Assembly: GCA_964229355.1 (NCBI GenBank)
Contig: CAXRDE010000012.1
Span: forward strand, 62,001 to 126,000
Length of the DNA stretch: 64,000 nt
Direction of reading: 5' to 3'
DNA from: CAXRDE01 sp964229355
GTDB taxonomy: Bacteria > Cyanobacteriota > Sericytochromatia > UBA7694
Under the pieces are notes generated by a model. That model saw nothing but the letters and a program-made list of their open reading frames with translations. It was not told the origin of the DNA and searched no databases. Of this stretch, positions 43,418 through 51,869 are shown piece after piece. Position numbers and translations under genes: made by a program. Position 1 is the stretch's first letter. Each line of letters opens with the position of its first letter.

Positions 43418-44002
43418 ATGATCACACTGTACTATAACCCGCAAAGCCGGGCCAGCATTGCCAAATGGATGCTGGATGAATGTGGCGCTGAATACACCCT
43501 GAAAGCCATCGACTTCAAAAGCGGTGAGAACAAAAGTCCTGAATTTTTAGCCATTAACCCCTGTGGCAAACTGCCTGCGCTGACCGACGGTGAGCAAACC
43601 CTGTTTGAAAACAGTGCCATTGCCCTGTATCTGGGCGATCGCTTCGCGGAAGCGGGTTTAGCCCCCGATATCCACAGCACCCTGCGCGGCAAGTACCTGA
43701 CCTTTGTGGTGTACGCCACCAGTCAGCTTGAACCCGCCATGGGCGATGAGCTTTTAAACGCTGGCGAGGTCTCTCCCGCCAGAGGCTGGACCGATATGGC
43801 CCGGGTTCAGCAGGTGGTGGTGCAGGCACTGGGTGACCAGCCCTATCTGCTGGGTGAACAGTTTAGCCTGGCAGATTTAATGGTCGGCTCCATGTTTATT
43901 TACCGCCGTGTGTTTGGCAAGCCCGAAGAATTACCTGCCATTCAGGCCTACGTGGAGCGCTTGCTCGCACGGCCCCATGCCCAGGCCAATTTCACATTCT
44001 AA
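43418..44002 (+). CDS. Glutathione S-transferase
   Basis: 194 aa, N-terminal thioredoxin-like domain (YYNPQSRASIAKWMLDE with an N-terminal Ser/Tyr region, NPCGKLPALTDGEQTLFENSAIALYL with the cis-Pro loop and ENSA motif), then the alpha-helical C-terminal domain. The ENS/A motif and the Ser in SRASIAK favour a bacterial-type GST; the substrate is unknown. Likely a detoxification enzyme. Confidence 0.9.
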   Translation: MITLYYNPQSRASIAKWMLDECGAEYTLKAIDFKSGENKSPEFLAINPCGKLPALTDGEQTLFENSAIALYLGDRFAEAGLAPDIHSTLRGKYLTFVVYATSQLEPAMGDELLNAGEVSPARGWTDMARVQQVVVQALGDQPYLLGEQFSLADLMVGSMFIYRRVFGKPEELPAIQAYVERLLARPHAQANFTF

Positions 44003-44008
44003 AGCGAA

Positions 44009-44326
44009 CTAGGGCAGCTGCCGAACCATTTCCTCGGCAGACATGCTGTAGGACTTGCCATTCACCGTCACCGACACGGAATCGTTACCGTTTAACATTT
44101 CGTTGGTGCGAGCGCTGACAGCCACCAGCTTCATCGCTTGCGCCTGGGTGGGGGTAATAAACACCGTTTGGCCCTTGTCAAACTTTAGCGGCACTGAATA
44201 ATCATTGCTGGTGTCAAAGTTGATCCCCATAATCGTGGTTTCTAAGGGTTTTTCAGCGGCTTCAAACTGACGAACCCCTTGCCCAGAAGGGCCCACATTG
44301 CCCACGCGTACATTTAAATTTGCCAT
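44009..44326 (-). CDS. Hypothetical protein (105 aa)
   Basis: No family recognised. It begins MANLNVRVGNVGPSGQGVRQ, has no signal, and is beta-rich with a C-terminal VSVTVNGKSYSMSAEEMVRQLP. First of three unknown genes on this strand (with 44397-44732 and 44742-45815), which may be one operon. Confidence 0.5.
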   Translation of the reverse strand: MANLNVRVGNVGPSGQGVRQFEAAEKPLETTIMGINFDTSNDYSVPLKFDKGQTVFITPTQAQAMKLVAVSARTNEMLNGNDSVSVTVNGKSYSMSAEEMVRQLP

Positions 44327-44396
44327 AAATTATTCCTATCTTCAGGGGTCCTCAATCGACGGCCCTGCTTATTAGTATACCCGTTTGCACCGGATT

Positions 44397-44732
44397 TCAA
44401 ACCTCTGCTTCTGCAGGGCCAAATTGCAATTGATTGGCCTGGAAGTGGGCCGCAGCCACTTTTTTAACCAGGACTTCATTGCCCTGCAAAGCTTCTAAGG
44501 CGTCTTTTTGGGCCGGGTTGAGGGCGGCGGTAATCACATACAGTGCCACGTCCTGGGCATTAAGGCTCTGCTCTTGAAAAATCACCACCTGACCGGGACC
44601 CGGAGCCAGATCGGTCAACACCTGTCGCTTGGCTGCCGCCACCAGTGAACGGGGCAGGGTGTATTTAAAAATCGTGTCATCACACAGCCGTTCTGGGCTA
44701 TGTGGGGAGCGAGTACTGGGGTTGGTGGTCAT
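44397..44732 (-). CDS. Hypothetical protein (111 aa)
   Basis: No family recognised. Soluble, with an N-terminal FKYTLPRSLVAAAKRQVLTDL and an Ala/Leu/Gln-rich C-terminal half. It follows the 357-aa gene by 9 bases (AGGAGG before the ATG) and probably belongs to the same transcript. Confidence 0.5.
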   Translation of the reverse strand: MTTNPSTRSPHSPERLCDDTIFKYTLPRSLVAAAKRQVLTDLAPGPGQVVIFQEQSLNAQDVALYVITAALNPAQKDALEALQGNEVLVKKVAAAHFQANQLQFGPAEAEV

Positions 44733-44741
44733 AAAAGCCTC

Positions 44742-45815
44742 CTAAAACAGCTCGCGCAAGCGTTGGAAACCATTATTTAACTGATCCACGCTCTGAATTA
44801 AGAAGTTTTCGGTGTGCCACATCAGCCCTTTGTCTTTGAGCTTTTGGCTGACCTGCTGATGCATCTGCTGGGCCGCCCCGCTGGCGGTACCGTTGCGCAC
44901 CTCGGGACCACCGTCTTTACCATAGGCCGCCAGGGTCAAGGCCCCCCATTGCTTTAAGGCCGCTTCGGTGTGCTGGCCGTCTCGCATTTCACGAAAGGCC
45001 TTGCCCACCGCCGTGCCCACATAAGAAGCATTGTGGTCTTCGGTACTCAATCCCCCATCGGCCAGACCGTCTCGCACTTCATGCACAATGCTGCCTGCCC
45101 GAATCATCAGATCATCCTGGGTCACATAGCCCATAAACTCGTAAAACATGGTGTGAAAGATCTGGTTTTTGGTGTTGTCATTGATTTCAGGGCGAAAATC
45201 TTTGGCGGTGTGGGTGTCCAGGTCCTGACCGGCCCAGCCCACGGCCTCCCAGTTGTCATCGGCAGGCGGAACGCCCATGGCTTTCCAGTCCCCTTGAAAG
45301 GTGTCCACCAGCGGATCCGTTTTTCCTATACGGGGCAAACCTTCATACTGGGCCAGATATTTCAAAGCATCTTTGCCCACGGTGGCCAGGGTTAAATCTT
45401 GCATGACAAAGTCGGCCTGACGCTGTGGCGAAAGATCCGTGCGTGCATAACGGCTGACTGCCTCACGGCGTAAGGCACCCCAGATCTCAACACCCGGTGT
45501 GCCCTGATCCCGCAGGCGATGGGCCAGACCTTGCAAAGCCAGCATATTGTCCTGGCGCTCTGCCACCGTCACACTGCCCCAGTCTTTGGGCCGAATAGCT
45601 TGTGTCTTTTCAGTCGCGGCAAAGGCCACTGAAGGCAGAGCTTTCGCCACGCGGGTATTGTCTTTCAGCGCTTGCTGAAAGCGATCGGCCACCTCAGAGG
45701 CCGGCTTGTCCGTATCAGGCAAGGCGCCTGCATCCGCCGAGATCGCGGTTTTTTGAGAGGCGGATGCGGCTCCCTGGGGGGGTAAAGCCTGTGAAGCATG
45801 GGGTCGTATTTTCAT
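44742..45815 (-). CDS. Hypothetical protein (357 aa)
   Basis: No family recognised. The first ~80 residues are Ser/Ala-rich and disordered. A large helical core follows (RQDNMLALQGLAHRLRDQG, FMGYVTQDDLMIRAG, VGKAFREMRDGQ). No signal peptide or membrane segment. It is the first gene of the unknown three-gene cluster and overlaps the lipoprotein gene upstream by 4 bases. Confidence 0.55.
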   Translation of the reverse strand: MKIRPHASQALPPQGAASASQKTAISADAGALPDTDKPASEVADRFQQALKDNTRVAKALPSVAFAATEKTQAIRPKDWGSVTVAERQDNMLALQGLAHRLRDQGTPGVEIWGALRREAVSRYARTDLSPQRQADFVMQDLTLATVGKDALKYLAQYEGLPRIGKTDPLVDTFQGDWKAMGVPPADDNWEAVGWAGQDLDTHTAKDFRPEINDNTKNQIFHTMFYEFMGYVTQDDLMIRAGSIVHEVRDGLADGGLSTEDHNASYVGTAVGKAFREMRDGQHTEAALKQWGALTLAAYGKDGGPEVRNGTASGAAQQMHQQVSQKLKDKGLMWHTENFLIQSVDQLNNGFQRLRELF

Positions 45816-46993
45816 AACGTCTCTTGAGCAGCTCCCTGTGAAGATAAAGTATTATCGCAGGGAGAAGCCCCAGACTTGCCCACCGTGGCTTCCGCTCCCC
45901 TTAAAATATTGTGCCAAAGCTGCAGATTATCACCCTCACACAGCACAGCATCGCTCCAGAGCGAGCTATCGCCCACCACAATCACCTGGCCTTTGCCCTG
46001 CTGCAAGACCGCCAAAACGGTAGCCTCGGGCTTTAGAGGAGTTTCCGCTGAGGTCTGTAAGATTTGGTAATGCTCTGCCGAGGCAAAGGCCAGCTCCTGG
46101 GCCTGAGCCAGCGCATCGGTTACCACGCTGCTGCTGCGTTGCAATACCACTTGCTGAACGCCTTCGGTCAGCGCATGGCCATGAAGGTTGCGAACCTTTA
46201 AACGGTTTTGGGGTTGCGCCAGCGTATCGCGCCCCACACTAAAGTTGAGGGCCTGTCCCAGTTGATCCGTCAACAGGTCAGGATCAGCCCCCAATCCTGC
46301 CCATTCCCCGGTGACCAGCAGCGTGCCTCCGGCATGGACGTAATCCACCAATGCAGATACACAGCGTTCAGCACACGCAGTCAGAGCCTGCGGACTACGG
46401 TGAGCTATCCACCACACCAGTGAAGTGTCGCTTTCAGCGGTAAGGTCGACAATCGCAGTGGGACTCAGGGCCGTGCTGACCGTAAGAGACACCGCAGTGT
46501 GTTGCAAAAGAGAGGCATATTCAGGCAGGCTCGCTTCAGGGCTCAACAGCACCACACGCTGAATCGCAGCACGGGAAGGTTCTTCAGAGGACCACGGCTG
46601 AGCCAGTCGCCATTGCCATTGGGCATAAGCAGAGGGCGTATAGACCCGCTGAAAGCGTTCCCCCGAAGGCGTCAACACCTGAATCACATAGCGCACGCCG
46701 GGCCAGAGAGAGGTCAGGTTTAAAGCACCTGCCACGTCACTTTTTGCCCGCATCGCCTGATCTGGGGCTTTAAACACAGGACGCCAGGTCACTTCAGCGC
46801 CCTGCACCGGATCTCCCGCGATATCTTGCAAACGCAGGCTTAAGGTCTGGGGGTTAGTCAACGCTGAGGCGGCAGCCACAGTGTCAGCAGCGCTTATGGA
46901 ACGGGAGACACAGCCCGCAAGTAAACCACCGCATAACACACTGGCAAGCGCAAAACGCTGCCCGCAGGTCTTAAAGCAAAGGGCCATCGCCAC
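45812..46993 (-). CDS. Lipoprotein with carboxypeptidase-regulatory-like and GATase1-like domains
   Basis: 393 aa. Lipobox LAGC (Cys28 of the first start codon; a second ATG two codons later is equally possible). Residues ~50-130 resemble a carboxypeptidase-regulatory-like beta domain (LSLRLQDIAGDPVQGAEVTW, SDVAGALNL). The rest resembles the class-I-glutamine-amidotransferase-like fold of DUF4350-type proteins: VDYVHAGGTLLVTGEW, GQVIVVGDSSLWSD. No catalytic triad is obvious. It starts 20 bases inside the protease gene's end, so the two are translated together. Confidence 0.6.
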   Translation of the reverse strand: MAMALCFKTCGQRFALASVLCGGLLAGCVSRSISAADTVAAASALTNPQTLSLRLQDIAGDPVQGAEVTWRPVFKAPDQAMRAKSDVAGALNLTSLWPGVRYVIQVLTPSGERFQRVYTPSAYAQWQWRLAQPWSSEEPSRAAIQRVVLLSPEASLPEYASLLQHTAVSLTVSTALSPTAIVDLTAESDTSLVWWIAHRSPQALTACAERCVSALVDYVHAGGTLLVTGEWAGLGADPDLLTDQLGQALNFSVGRDTLAQPQNRLKVRNLHGHALTEGVQQVVLQRSSSVVTDALAQAQELAFASAEHYQILQTSAETPLKPEATVLAVLQQGKGQVIVVGDSSLWSDAVLCEGDNLQLWHNILRGAEATVGKSGASPCDNTLSSQGAAQETL

Positions 46994-48386
46994 GGGCCTG
47001 TAACGCTTTTTCGGCGTTTAAAAAGCCGTAGCCAGAGTCGCTATCAAAGCCCACCGCCCCCACATCAGTGGCCGTAGCAATCAGGCGAGAGCGCACCTGC
47101 TGCGGGGTTAAAGCAGGCTCCTGGGCTAAAATCAAGGCCGCCACTGCCGTCACGTGGGGGGCTGCCATTGAGGTTCCCGAAATCCCCGCATAATCCAGGG
47201 TAGGCACCCGGCCGGTCAGGTATTCATAGGTGGGATACGTGGGCCAGGTTGAGATAATCGGAAACCCCTCACCGCCCAACTCACCGTTCCCGCCAGGAGC
47301 CAGTAAGTCCAGGGTATCCCCCCCGTTGGAGTAGTCCGCTACCGCATTGTTTTCTAAAAAAGAGCCCACGGCAATAATGCCTGGGAAGGCCGCAGGCAAA
47401 GACACATCGGCGACCACATTGCGGGAGCGCTCGCTTTCATTGCCTGAAGCAGCCACAATGGTGATCCCTGCATTCAGGGCAGCATCCAGAGCCAGAGACA
47501 AGCTGCGGGAAATACCCTGGTCAGCTCCCACAGAGCCAATACTCATGTTAATAACATTGGCCTTGCGTTCAATGGCACGCTGAATCCCTTCCACCAGTAA
47601 AGCAGCACTGGTTTCTCCTCTGAGATTGGTCACCTTGATGGGTAAAATTTTAACCTTTTGTCCGGCAATGCCCGCCACCCCCTGGGCGTTGTTGAGCACG
47701 GCACCAATGACCCCGGCCACATGGGTGCCATGGCCATTGCCATCGGTGCCCGCATAGTCATAGATATCGCGGGTACGACGGTTCAAAAGGCGGTCGCCAC
47801 CGCCAAACTCTTGCCACACATCTTCCATGGGCAGAAGATTTTCCTGCAAATCAGGATGGCCAGGATCCACCCCCGAATCAATCACCGCGACCACAATGTC
47901 TGCAGCATCTTTGCGCAACTCCCAGGCCTGTTCCATTCGAATGGCTCGCATGTTCCACTGCAAGTCATACGCTTCGTCATTGGGCGTAAACTGGGTTTTA
48001 AAGCCCTGACGCCCTTTTAAATAAGACAGCAACCGCTCGGGCAAAGGCTTTCCTTGAATCAAGGGCGTTTGGTAATGTTTTTCTTCTTCACAGAATTTGA
48101 CCCGTTCATCGGCCTTCAGGCGCGTCACAAAGTCCTGGTCAGGCGGGCGCACCACGTACAAACCGTGGGCTTTCATGACCGCACGTACCACATGGGGCTG
48201 GACCCAGTCAGGCACCTCTCCATAAAAAGCCACCAAATATAAGGTTTGAGAGGATTCGGACGCTGAGGTCGGTGAATCCACCACAAAAGCATCCTGGGTA
48301 ACGTCAGATATATTGCCACCTGCGGGTACACCACAGGCGCTTAAGGTCAGTAAAAGTAAAAAACAGGTCAATCGTTGACAATTCAT
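46971..48386 (-). CDS. Subtilisin-like serine protease lipoprotein (peptidase S8)
   Basis: 471 aa. The signal peptide ends LSAC (Cys18), a lipobox. An N-terminal inhibitor-like prodomain (about 45-140) precedes the catalytic domain. Catalytic residues: Asp170 (VVAVIDSGVDPGHPD), His219 (GNGHGTHVAG), Ser406 (GISGTSMAAPH), with the oxyanion Asn316 in AASGNES. All intact, so it is a secreted or surface-anchored protease activated by prodomain removal. Possible role in nutrient scavenging or predation, inferred only. Confidence 0.9.
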   Translation of the reverse strand: MNCQRLTCFLLLLTLSACGVPAGGNISDVTQDAFVVDSPTSASESSQTLYLVAFYGEVPDWVQPHVVRAVMKAHGLYVVRPPDQDFVTRLKADERVKFCEEEKHYQTPLIQGKPLPERLLSYLKGRQGFKTQFTPNDEAYDLQWNMRAIRMEQAWELRKDAADIVVAVIDSGVDPGHPDLQENLLPMEDVWQEFGGGDRLLNRRTRDIYDYAGTDGNGHGTHVAGVIGAVLNNAQGVAGIAGQKVKILPIKVTNLRGETSAALLVEGIQRAIERKANVINMSIGSVGADQGISRSLSLALDAALNAGITIVAASGNESERSRNVVADVSLPAAFPGIIAVGSFLENNAVADYSNGGDTLDLLAPGGNGELGGEGFPIISTWPTYPTYEYLTGRVPTLDYAGISGTSMAAPHVTAVAALILAQEPALTPQQVRSRLIATATDVGAVGFDSDSGYGFLNAEKALQARGDGPLL

Positions 48387-48534
48387 AAACTTAGCATACG
48401 CAAAGGTGTAGGTGTTTTACAGGGGCGTTTTCTTGCTTTTAATCAACATTTAACGTTCTGCATTAACTCGCTGCGTCTAGAAAGTCACAGATCCCAATGG
48501 TATGATGAGTGCAAAATTTAGCAGTCGTGAGGCC

Positions 48535-48660
48535 GTGCGTCAACCACACCGCCATGAATGACGGAGCTTGCAGATAGGTGCTAAGCAGCTTCCGCGTATG
48601 GCCGATTGACTGCGGCCCTGCTCTGAATGTTCAAAGCAGCAACATGATCTGCATGACCAA
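48535..48660 (-). ncRNA. Candidate TnpB guide-RNA (omega/reRNA) scaffold at the element right end
   Basis: By analogy with IS200/IS605 elements the RNA guide overlaps the 3' end of tnpB and extends into the right end. Just past the tnpB stop (48581) the minus strand has a CCGTC-ATTCAT-GGCGG hairpin (48564-48549) followed by GTGTGGTTGACGC, closely similar to the right-end hairpins of this family. The guide part would lie further left, below about 48535. Boundaries are approximate. Confidence 0.4.
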
Positions 48661-49672
48661 CGAAGCCACACTTCACACATTTGAATTTCGATTGAGAGGA
48701 GCGATTGCGTTTATCAATATTATGGCAACGAATACACTCTCGGGATGTATTGCGAGGATCGACCACCATTACTTCAACGCCTGCGATAGCCGCTTTGTAG
48801 CCAATAAATTGACGCAGTTGATGAAAAGACCAGCTATGCTGTTCACGTCGTTGAGCCTTGCGAACCGTTGCCCGTTTGCGAATACCCTTGAGTTCTTCAA
48901 GGACAATACCGCGTTCGGTGTCTTTGGCTTTCATGACCAGCGCTTTGCTGATGCAGTGGTTTTTGTCGCGCTTCATGCGCATTTCTTTGCGATTGCGCTT
49001 TTTCAAAAGACGCTTAGCAGATTTAGTTTGCTTCGATTGCAAACGCTTTCTAATTCGTGCATATCGCTTACTCAGATTGCGGGTGTGAGAGCCACTAAAC
49101 TTCTGTCCGTCAGAATCCACAGCAATATTAACAATGCCCAGATCTACGCCGAGACTACCCTTACCAGAGTCTGTTACAGGCTCAGGAACCTCTACGACAA
49201 CACAAAGAAAAAACTTGCCCTGAGAATAAATCAAATCAGCTTGTCCACGTTTACCGTATGCCGCCAGCTCACCAGAATGATACCCATTCATAACCAGCGG
49301 TACAATAGTGCGGCCCTCAAGTGTCAGCAGAGACACGGCTTCCAGCCCCTTGAAACTAAAGCATCTTTGGTCATAAACAATAGAGCCCGTTACCCTAAAT
49401 TTTGGGGTCGAAGCTTTCTTCTTTTTCTTGTTGGCTTTCAGTGCCTCAATGGTTTTTGCGATCGCACGAATGGTCAATTGGGCAGACAAGCTGTATTTCT
49501 CCCTGAGTGGGTGATAAATACGCTTTTGAATCTCAAACTTACTGAAAATCTGCTCTTTAACTGCATACTGAGCAATCTCGGTGCAAGCATGATTAAAAAC
49601 ACGCATAGTTTGCAAGAGATTTTTCTTTTGTTCAGAAGTAGGAAACAGTTTGATTTTCAGTGTTTTGAGCAT
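48581..49672 (-). CDS. tnpB: TnpB, RNA-guided nuclease of IS200/IS605 type
   Basis: 363 aa from the ATG at 49672 (a TTG at 49708 is the upstream alternative). RuvC-like residues: Asp177 (GVDLGIVN), Glu259 (IVLEELKG) and Asp342 (GHADHVAALNI). Zinc finger Cys313, Cys316, Cys332, Cys335. An N-terminal wedge and OrfB_IS605 domain are present. All catalytic residues are intact. No TnpA transposase is within reach, so the element may be mobilised in trans or be a domesticated copy. A TATACT box lies 6 bases before the ATG, making the transcript possibly leaderless. Confidence 0.93.
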   Translation of the reverse strand: MLKTLKIKLFPTSEQKKNLLQTMRVFNHACTEIAQYAVKEQIFSKFEIQKRIYHPLREKYSLSAQLTIRAIAKTIEALKANKKKKKASTPKFRVTGSIVYDQRCFSFKGLEAVSLLTLEGRTIVPLVMNGYHSGELAAYGKRGQADLIYSQGKFFLCVVVEVPEPVTDSGKGSLGVDLGIVNIAVDSDGQKFSGSHTRNLSKRYARIRKRLQSKQTKSAKRLLKKRNRKEMRMKRDKNHCISKALVMKAKDTERGIVLEELKGIRKRATVRKAQRREQHSWSFHQLRQFIGYKAAIAGVEVMVVDPRNTSRECIRCHNIDKRNRSSQSKFKCVKCGFVGHADHVAALNIQSRAAVNRPYAEAA

Positions 49673-49703
49673 ATTTCTAGTATAGAATGTATTGAAGAAA
49701 AGC

Positions 49704-49708
49704 ATCAA
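49704..49708 (-). other. TTGAT motif at the outer edge of the TnpB element
   Basis: On the minus strand TTGAT occurs 32 bases before the tnpB ATG, the same sequence as the ISDra2 target-adjacent motif. If it marks the left end, the element has a very short left end, too short for a TnpA hairpin. A 5-base match is weak evidence. Confidence 0.3.
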
Positions 49709-49728
49709 TATAAAAGGAGCAGAAAAGT

Positions 49729-51357
49729 GTGAACATTAATGAGAACTCGCCCATTTTTCAAATGCAAGAGAACAAGGCAGATATTATCCGCGAGGTCAGC
49801 GAGCGCTCGTTGCAGAAGTTAATCGCTGATCACAGTGCCGAATACGTCTTGAACGAAGCCGCCTACAAAGAGCTGCTGCGCTTAAACAAAAAGCACCCCA
49901 AAGTGGAATACTGGCAAAATATTTACCGGGGACTCAACAAAATGTCCAGCGAAAAGCAAGAGCGCCTCTTGCTCAAGCTGGTGACCGATTACACCGAAGA
50001 TATTATTGGCCGCTTTGATCCCAAAGTGTATCGCTTTGCCACCAGCATGGTGCCCTACATTTTAAGCCTTTTGCTCGATCCCCAGCTCAATTTTAAACAC
50101 CGTAACGCCTTCCGCGAAAAAGTCCTCATTGAAGGCCATGTAGAAACCGCCCGCCAGCTCTCTGATAAGGGCACTCTGATTCTGGTGCCGACCCACAGCA
50201 GCAATATGGACTCCATGGTAGCGGGCTGGTCAGCCTTTTGTTCGGGTTTGCCCCCGGTCACCTACGGGGCCGGTAAAAACCTCTTTACCAACCCCATTCT
50301 CAGCTTTTTTATGCACAATTTGGGCGCCTACCGTCTCGACCGCCGCTTAAAACACGAAGCCTACAAAACCGCCCTCAAAACCTATTCGCTGGTCATTTTA
50401 GAACGGGGCTTTCACAGTCTGTTCTTTCCAGGAGGCACCCGCAGCCGTTCAGGACGCGTTGAACAAAAACTCAAGTTGGGTCTCATGGGCACGGGCTTAG
50501 AGGCCTATGTAAACAATTTACGCAACGGCAAAGCCAAACCCAATATTTACCTGGTGCCCATGACCATCAACTATTACGTCACCTTAGAAGCCGAAACCCT
50601 GATCGACGATTACCTCAAAGAGAAAGGACAATCCCGCTACATTATTGAAGACGACGAGTCTTCAAAGTTCACCAAAACCTTCAGCTACATGAAGAAGACC
50701 CTCGATCTCGACGGCAGCATGTTTATTCGCTACGGCCCGCCCCTGGACATTTTTGGCAACCAGGTGGACGAAGAAGGCCGCTCCTACGACGACCAGGGCC
50801 GCGAAATCGACCCCAGCCGCTATGTTAAAAACTGGCAGGGTGAGGTCACCCTCGACGAAAACCGCGACCGCGAATACACCCGCGAAGCCGGTGAGCGGGT
50901 GGCCCAGAGCTATTTGCAAAACAACGTGGTGCTCTCGCCCCATTTGGTCAGCTACGTGCTGTTTGGCCATTTGGTGCACAACAACCCCCACCTGGATTTG
51001 TACCAGCTGATTCGCGTGGGCGGACGTAACACCCTGATTCAGCGCGATGTATTGCTCGAAACCATGGATCGCTTTAAAAAGTTTTTGGCCGAAGAAGAAC
51101 AAAAAGGCACCCTGCGCCTGGCCACCCGCCTGCGCAATAAATCCAGCGAGGAAACCCTCTCTGAGGCTCTGCACTATCTGCAAATGTTTTACTCGAAAGA
51201 AGTGGTGGTGGACGACGGGGAGTTCTTGCGCATTCAAGACGTGCGCTTGCTCTATTACTACCACAACCGCCTGTCGGGCTACGACTTCGAGAATCGTTTT
51301 ATGAACAGCATTTTAAAACCCGTGCTGGGCGAACAGAGCCTGGTGACCAGCCCCTAG
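49729..51357 (+). CDS. PlsB-like glycerol-3-phosphate/1-acyl-G3P acyltransferase
   Basis: 542 aa, GTG start with an AAAAGGAG site. Acyltransferase block I HSSNMD with His156 and Asp161 (HX4D), the block III FFPGGTRSRSG (about 228-238) and block IV LVPMTINYY. The long N-terminal and C-terminal helical extensions resemble PlsB-like GPATs rather than PlsC. It probably makes lysophosphatidate or phosphatidate for membrane lipids. It is not known which acyl donor is used. Its start lies 21 bases outside the TnpB element, and it appears intact. Confidence 0.82.
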   Translation: MNINENSPIFQMQENKADIIREVSERSLQKLIADHSAEYVLNEAAYKELLRLNKKHPKVEYWQNIYRGLNKMSSEKQERLLLKLVTDYTEDIIGRFDPKVYRFATSMVPYILSLLLDPQLNFKHRNAFREKVLIEGHVETARQLSDKGTLILVPTHSSNMDSMVAGWSAFCSGLPPVTYGAGKNLFTNPILSFFMHNLGAYRLDRRLKHEAYKTALKTYSLVILERGFHSLFFPGGTRSRSGRVEQKLKLGLMGTGLEAYVNNLRNGKAKPNIYLVPMTINYYVTLEAETLIDDYLKEKGQSRYIIEDDESSKFTKTFSYMKKTLDLDGSMFIRYGPPLDIFGNQVDEEGRSYDDQGREIDPSRYVKNWQGEVTLDENRDREYTREAGERVAQSYLQNNVVLSPHLVSYVLFGHLVHNNPHLDLYQLIRVGGRNTLIQRDVLLETMDRFKKFLAEEEQKGTLRLATRLRNKSSEETLSEALHYLQMFYSKEVVVDDGEFLRIQDVRLLYYYHNRLSGYDFENRFMNSILKPVLGEQSLVTSP

Positions 51358-51374
51358 GTCATGGGCACATTGTA

Positions 51375-51854
51375 TTAATGGGGCAACTGCGTGGTCACCT
51401 TGCTAATGCGGTCATAAAGCACAATACTGCCAGCCACCGAAACATTTAAGCTAAAATGGCCTGGCAAGGCTACTTTCTCGTGGCAAGCCTGGAGTACCGC
51501 AGGCGGTAAACCATCGCGCTCTGAACCCAACAAATACACACAGCGCTCAGGATGCGTGTAACCCGCCAGGGGCATCGCATCGTCACTGAGTTCAATCCCC
51601 ACCAGCCGGGTCGCGTGGGGCAGATGGGCCTTGAGGTCTGCAAAATCGCTGTAGTGGTAGAGGGGAATTTTGGTCCAGGCCTGCACCACATCGCCACTCT
51701 GGGGTTTGTATTTCTGGCCGACCGTAAAAATAAAAGCGGCCCCCATAATGTACGCTGAGCGCCACAGGGTGCCAATATTTTCTTCGTGAAGCGGATGGTA
51801 AATGCCCACCCCAAAAAAATGGGGTGAGGCATAACTTTGTTTGAGACGGGCCAA
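51375..51854 (-). CDS. SPOUT-family RNA 2'-O-methyltransferase (TrmH type)
   Basis: 159 aa, a compact TrmH/SpoU domain. Motif 1 HEENIGTLWRSA (about 18-29), motif 2 YLLGSERDGLPP and motif 3 LNVSVAGSIVLYDRI, the deep trefoil knot that binds SAM and forms the dimer. It probably methylates a ribose in tRNA or rRNA; the target is not shown. Short relative to TrmH proteins with N-terminal RNA-binding arms. Follows the vWA gene by 15 bases. Confidence 0.85.
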   Translation of the reverse strand: MARLKQSYASPHFFGVGIYHPLHEENIGTLWRSAYIMGAAFIFTVGQKYKPQSGDVVQAWTKIPLYHYSDFADLKAHLPHATRLVGIELSDDAMPLAGYTHPERCVYLLGSERDGLPPAVLQACHEKVALPGHFSLNVSVAGSIVLYDRISKVTTQLPH

Positions 51855-51869
51855 GGGCGGCCTCCTGCT

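Noticed and set aside
48578..49732. Long plus-strand ORF opposite tnpB (384 codons)
   Set aside because: No recognisable family and no ribosome-binding site. It is the antisense shadow of tnpB.
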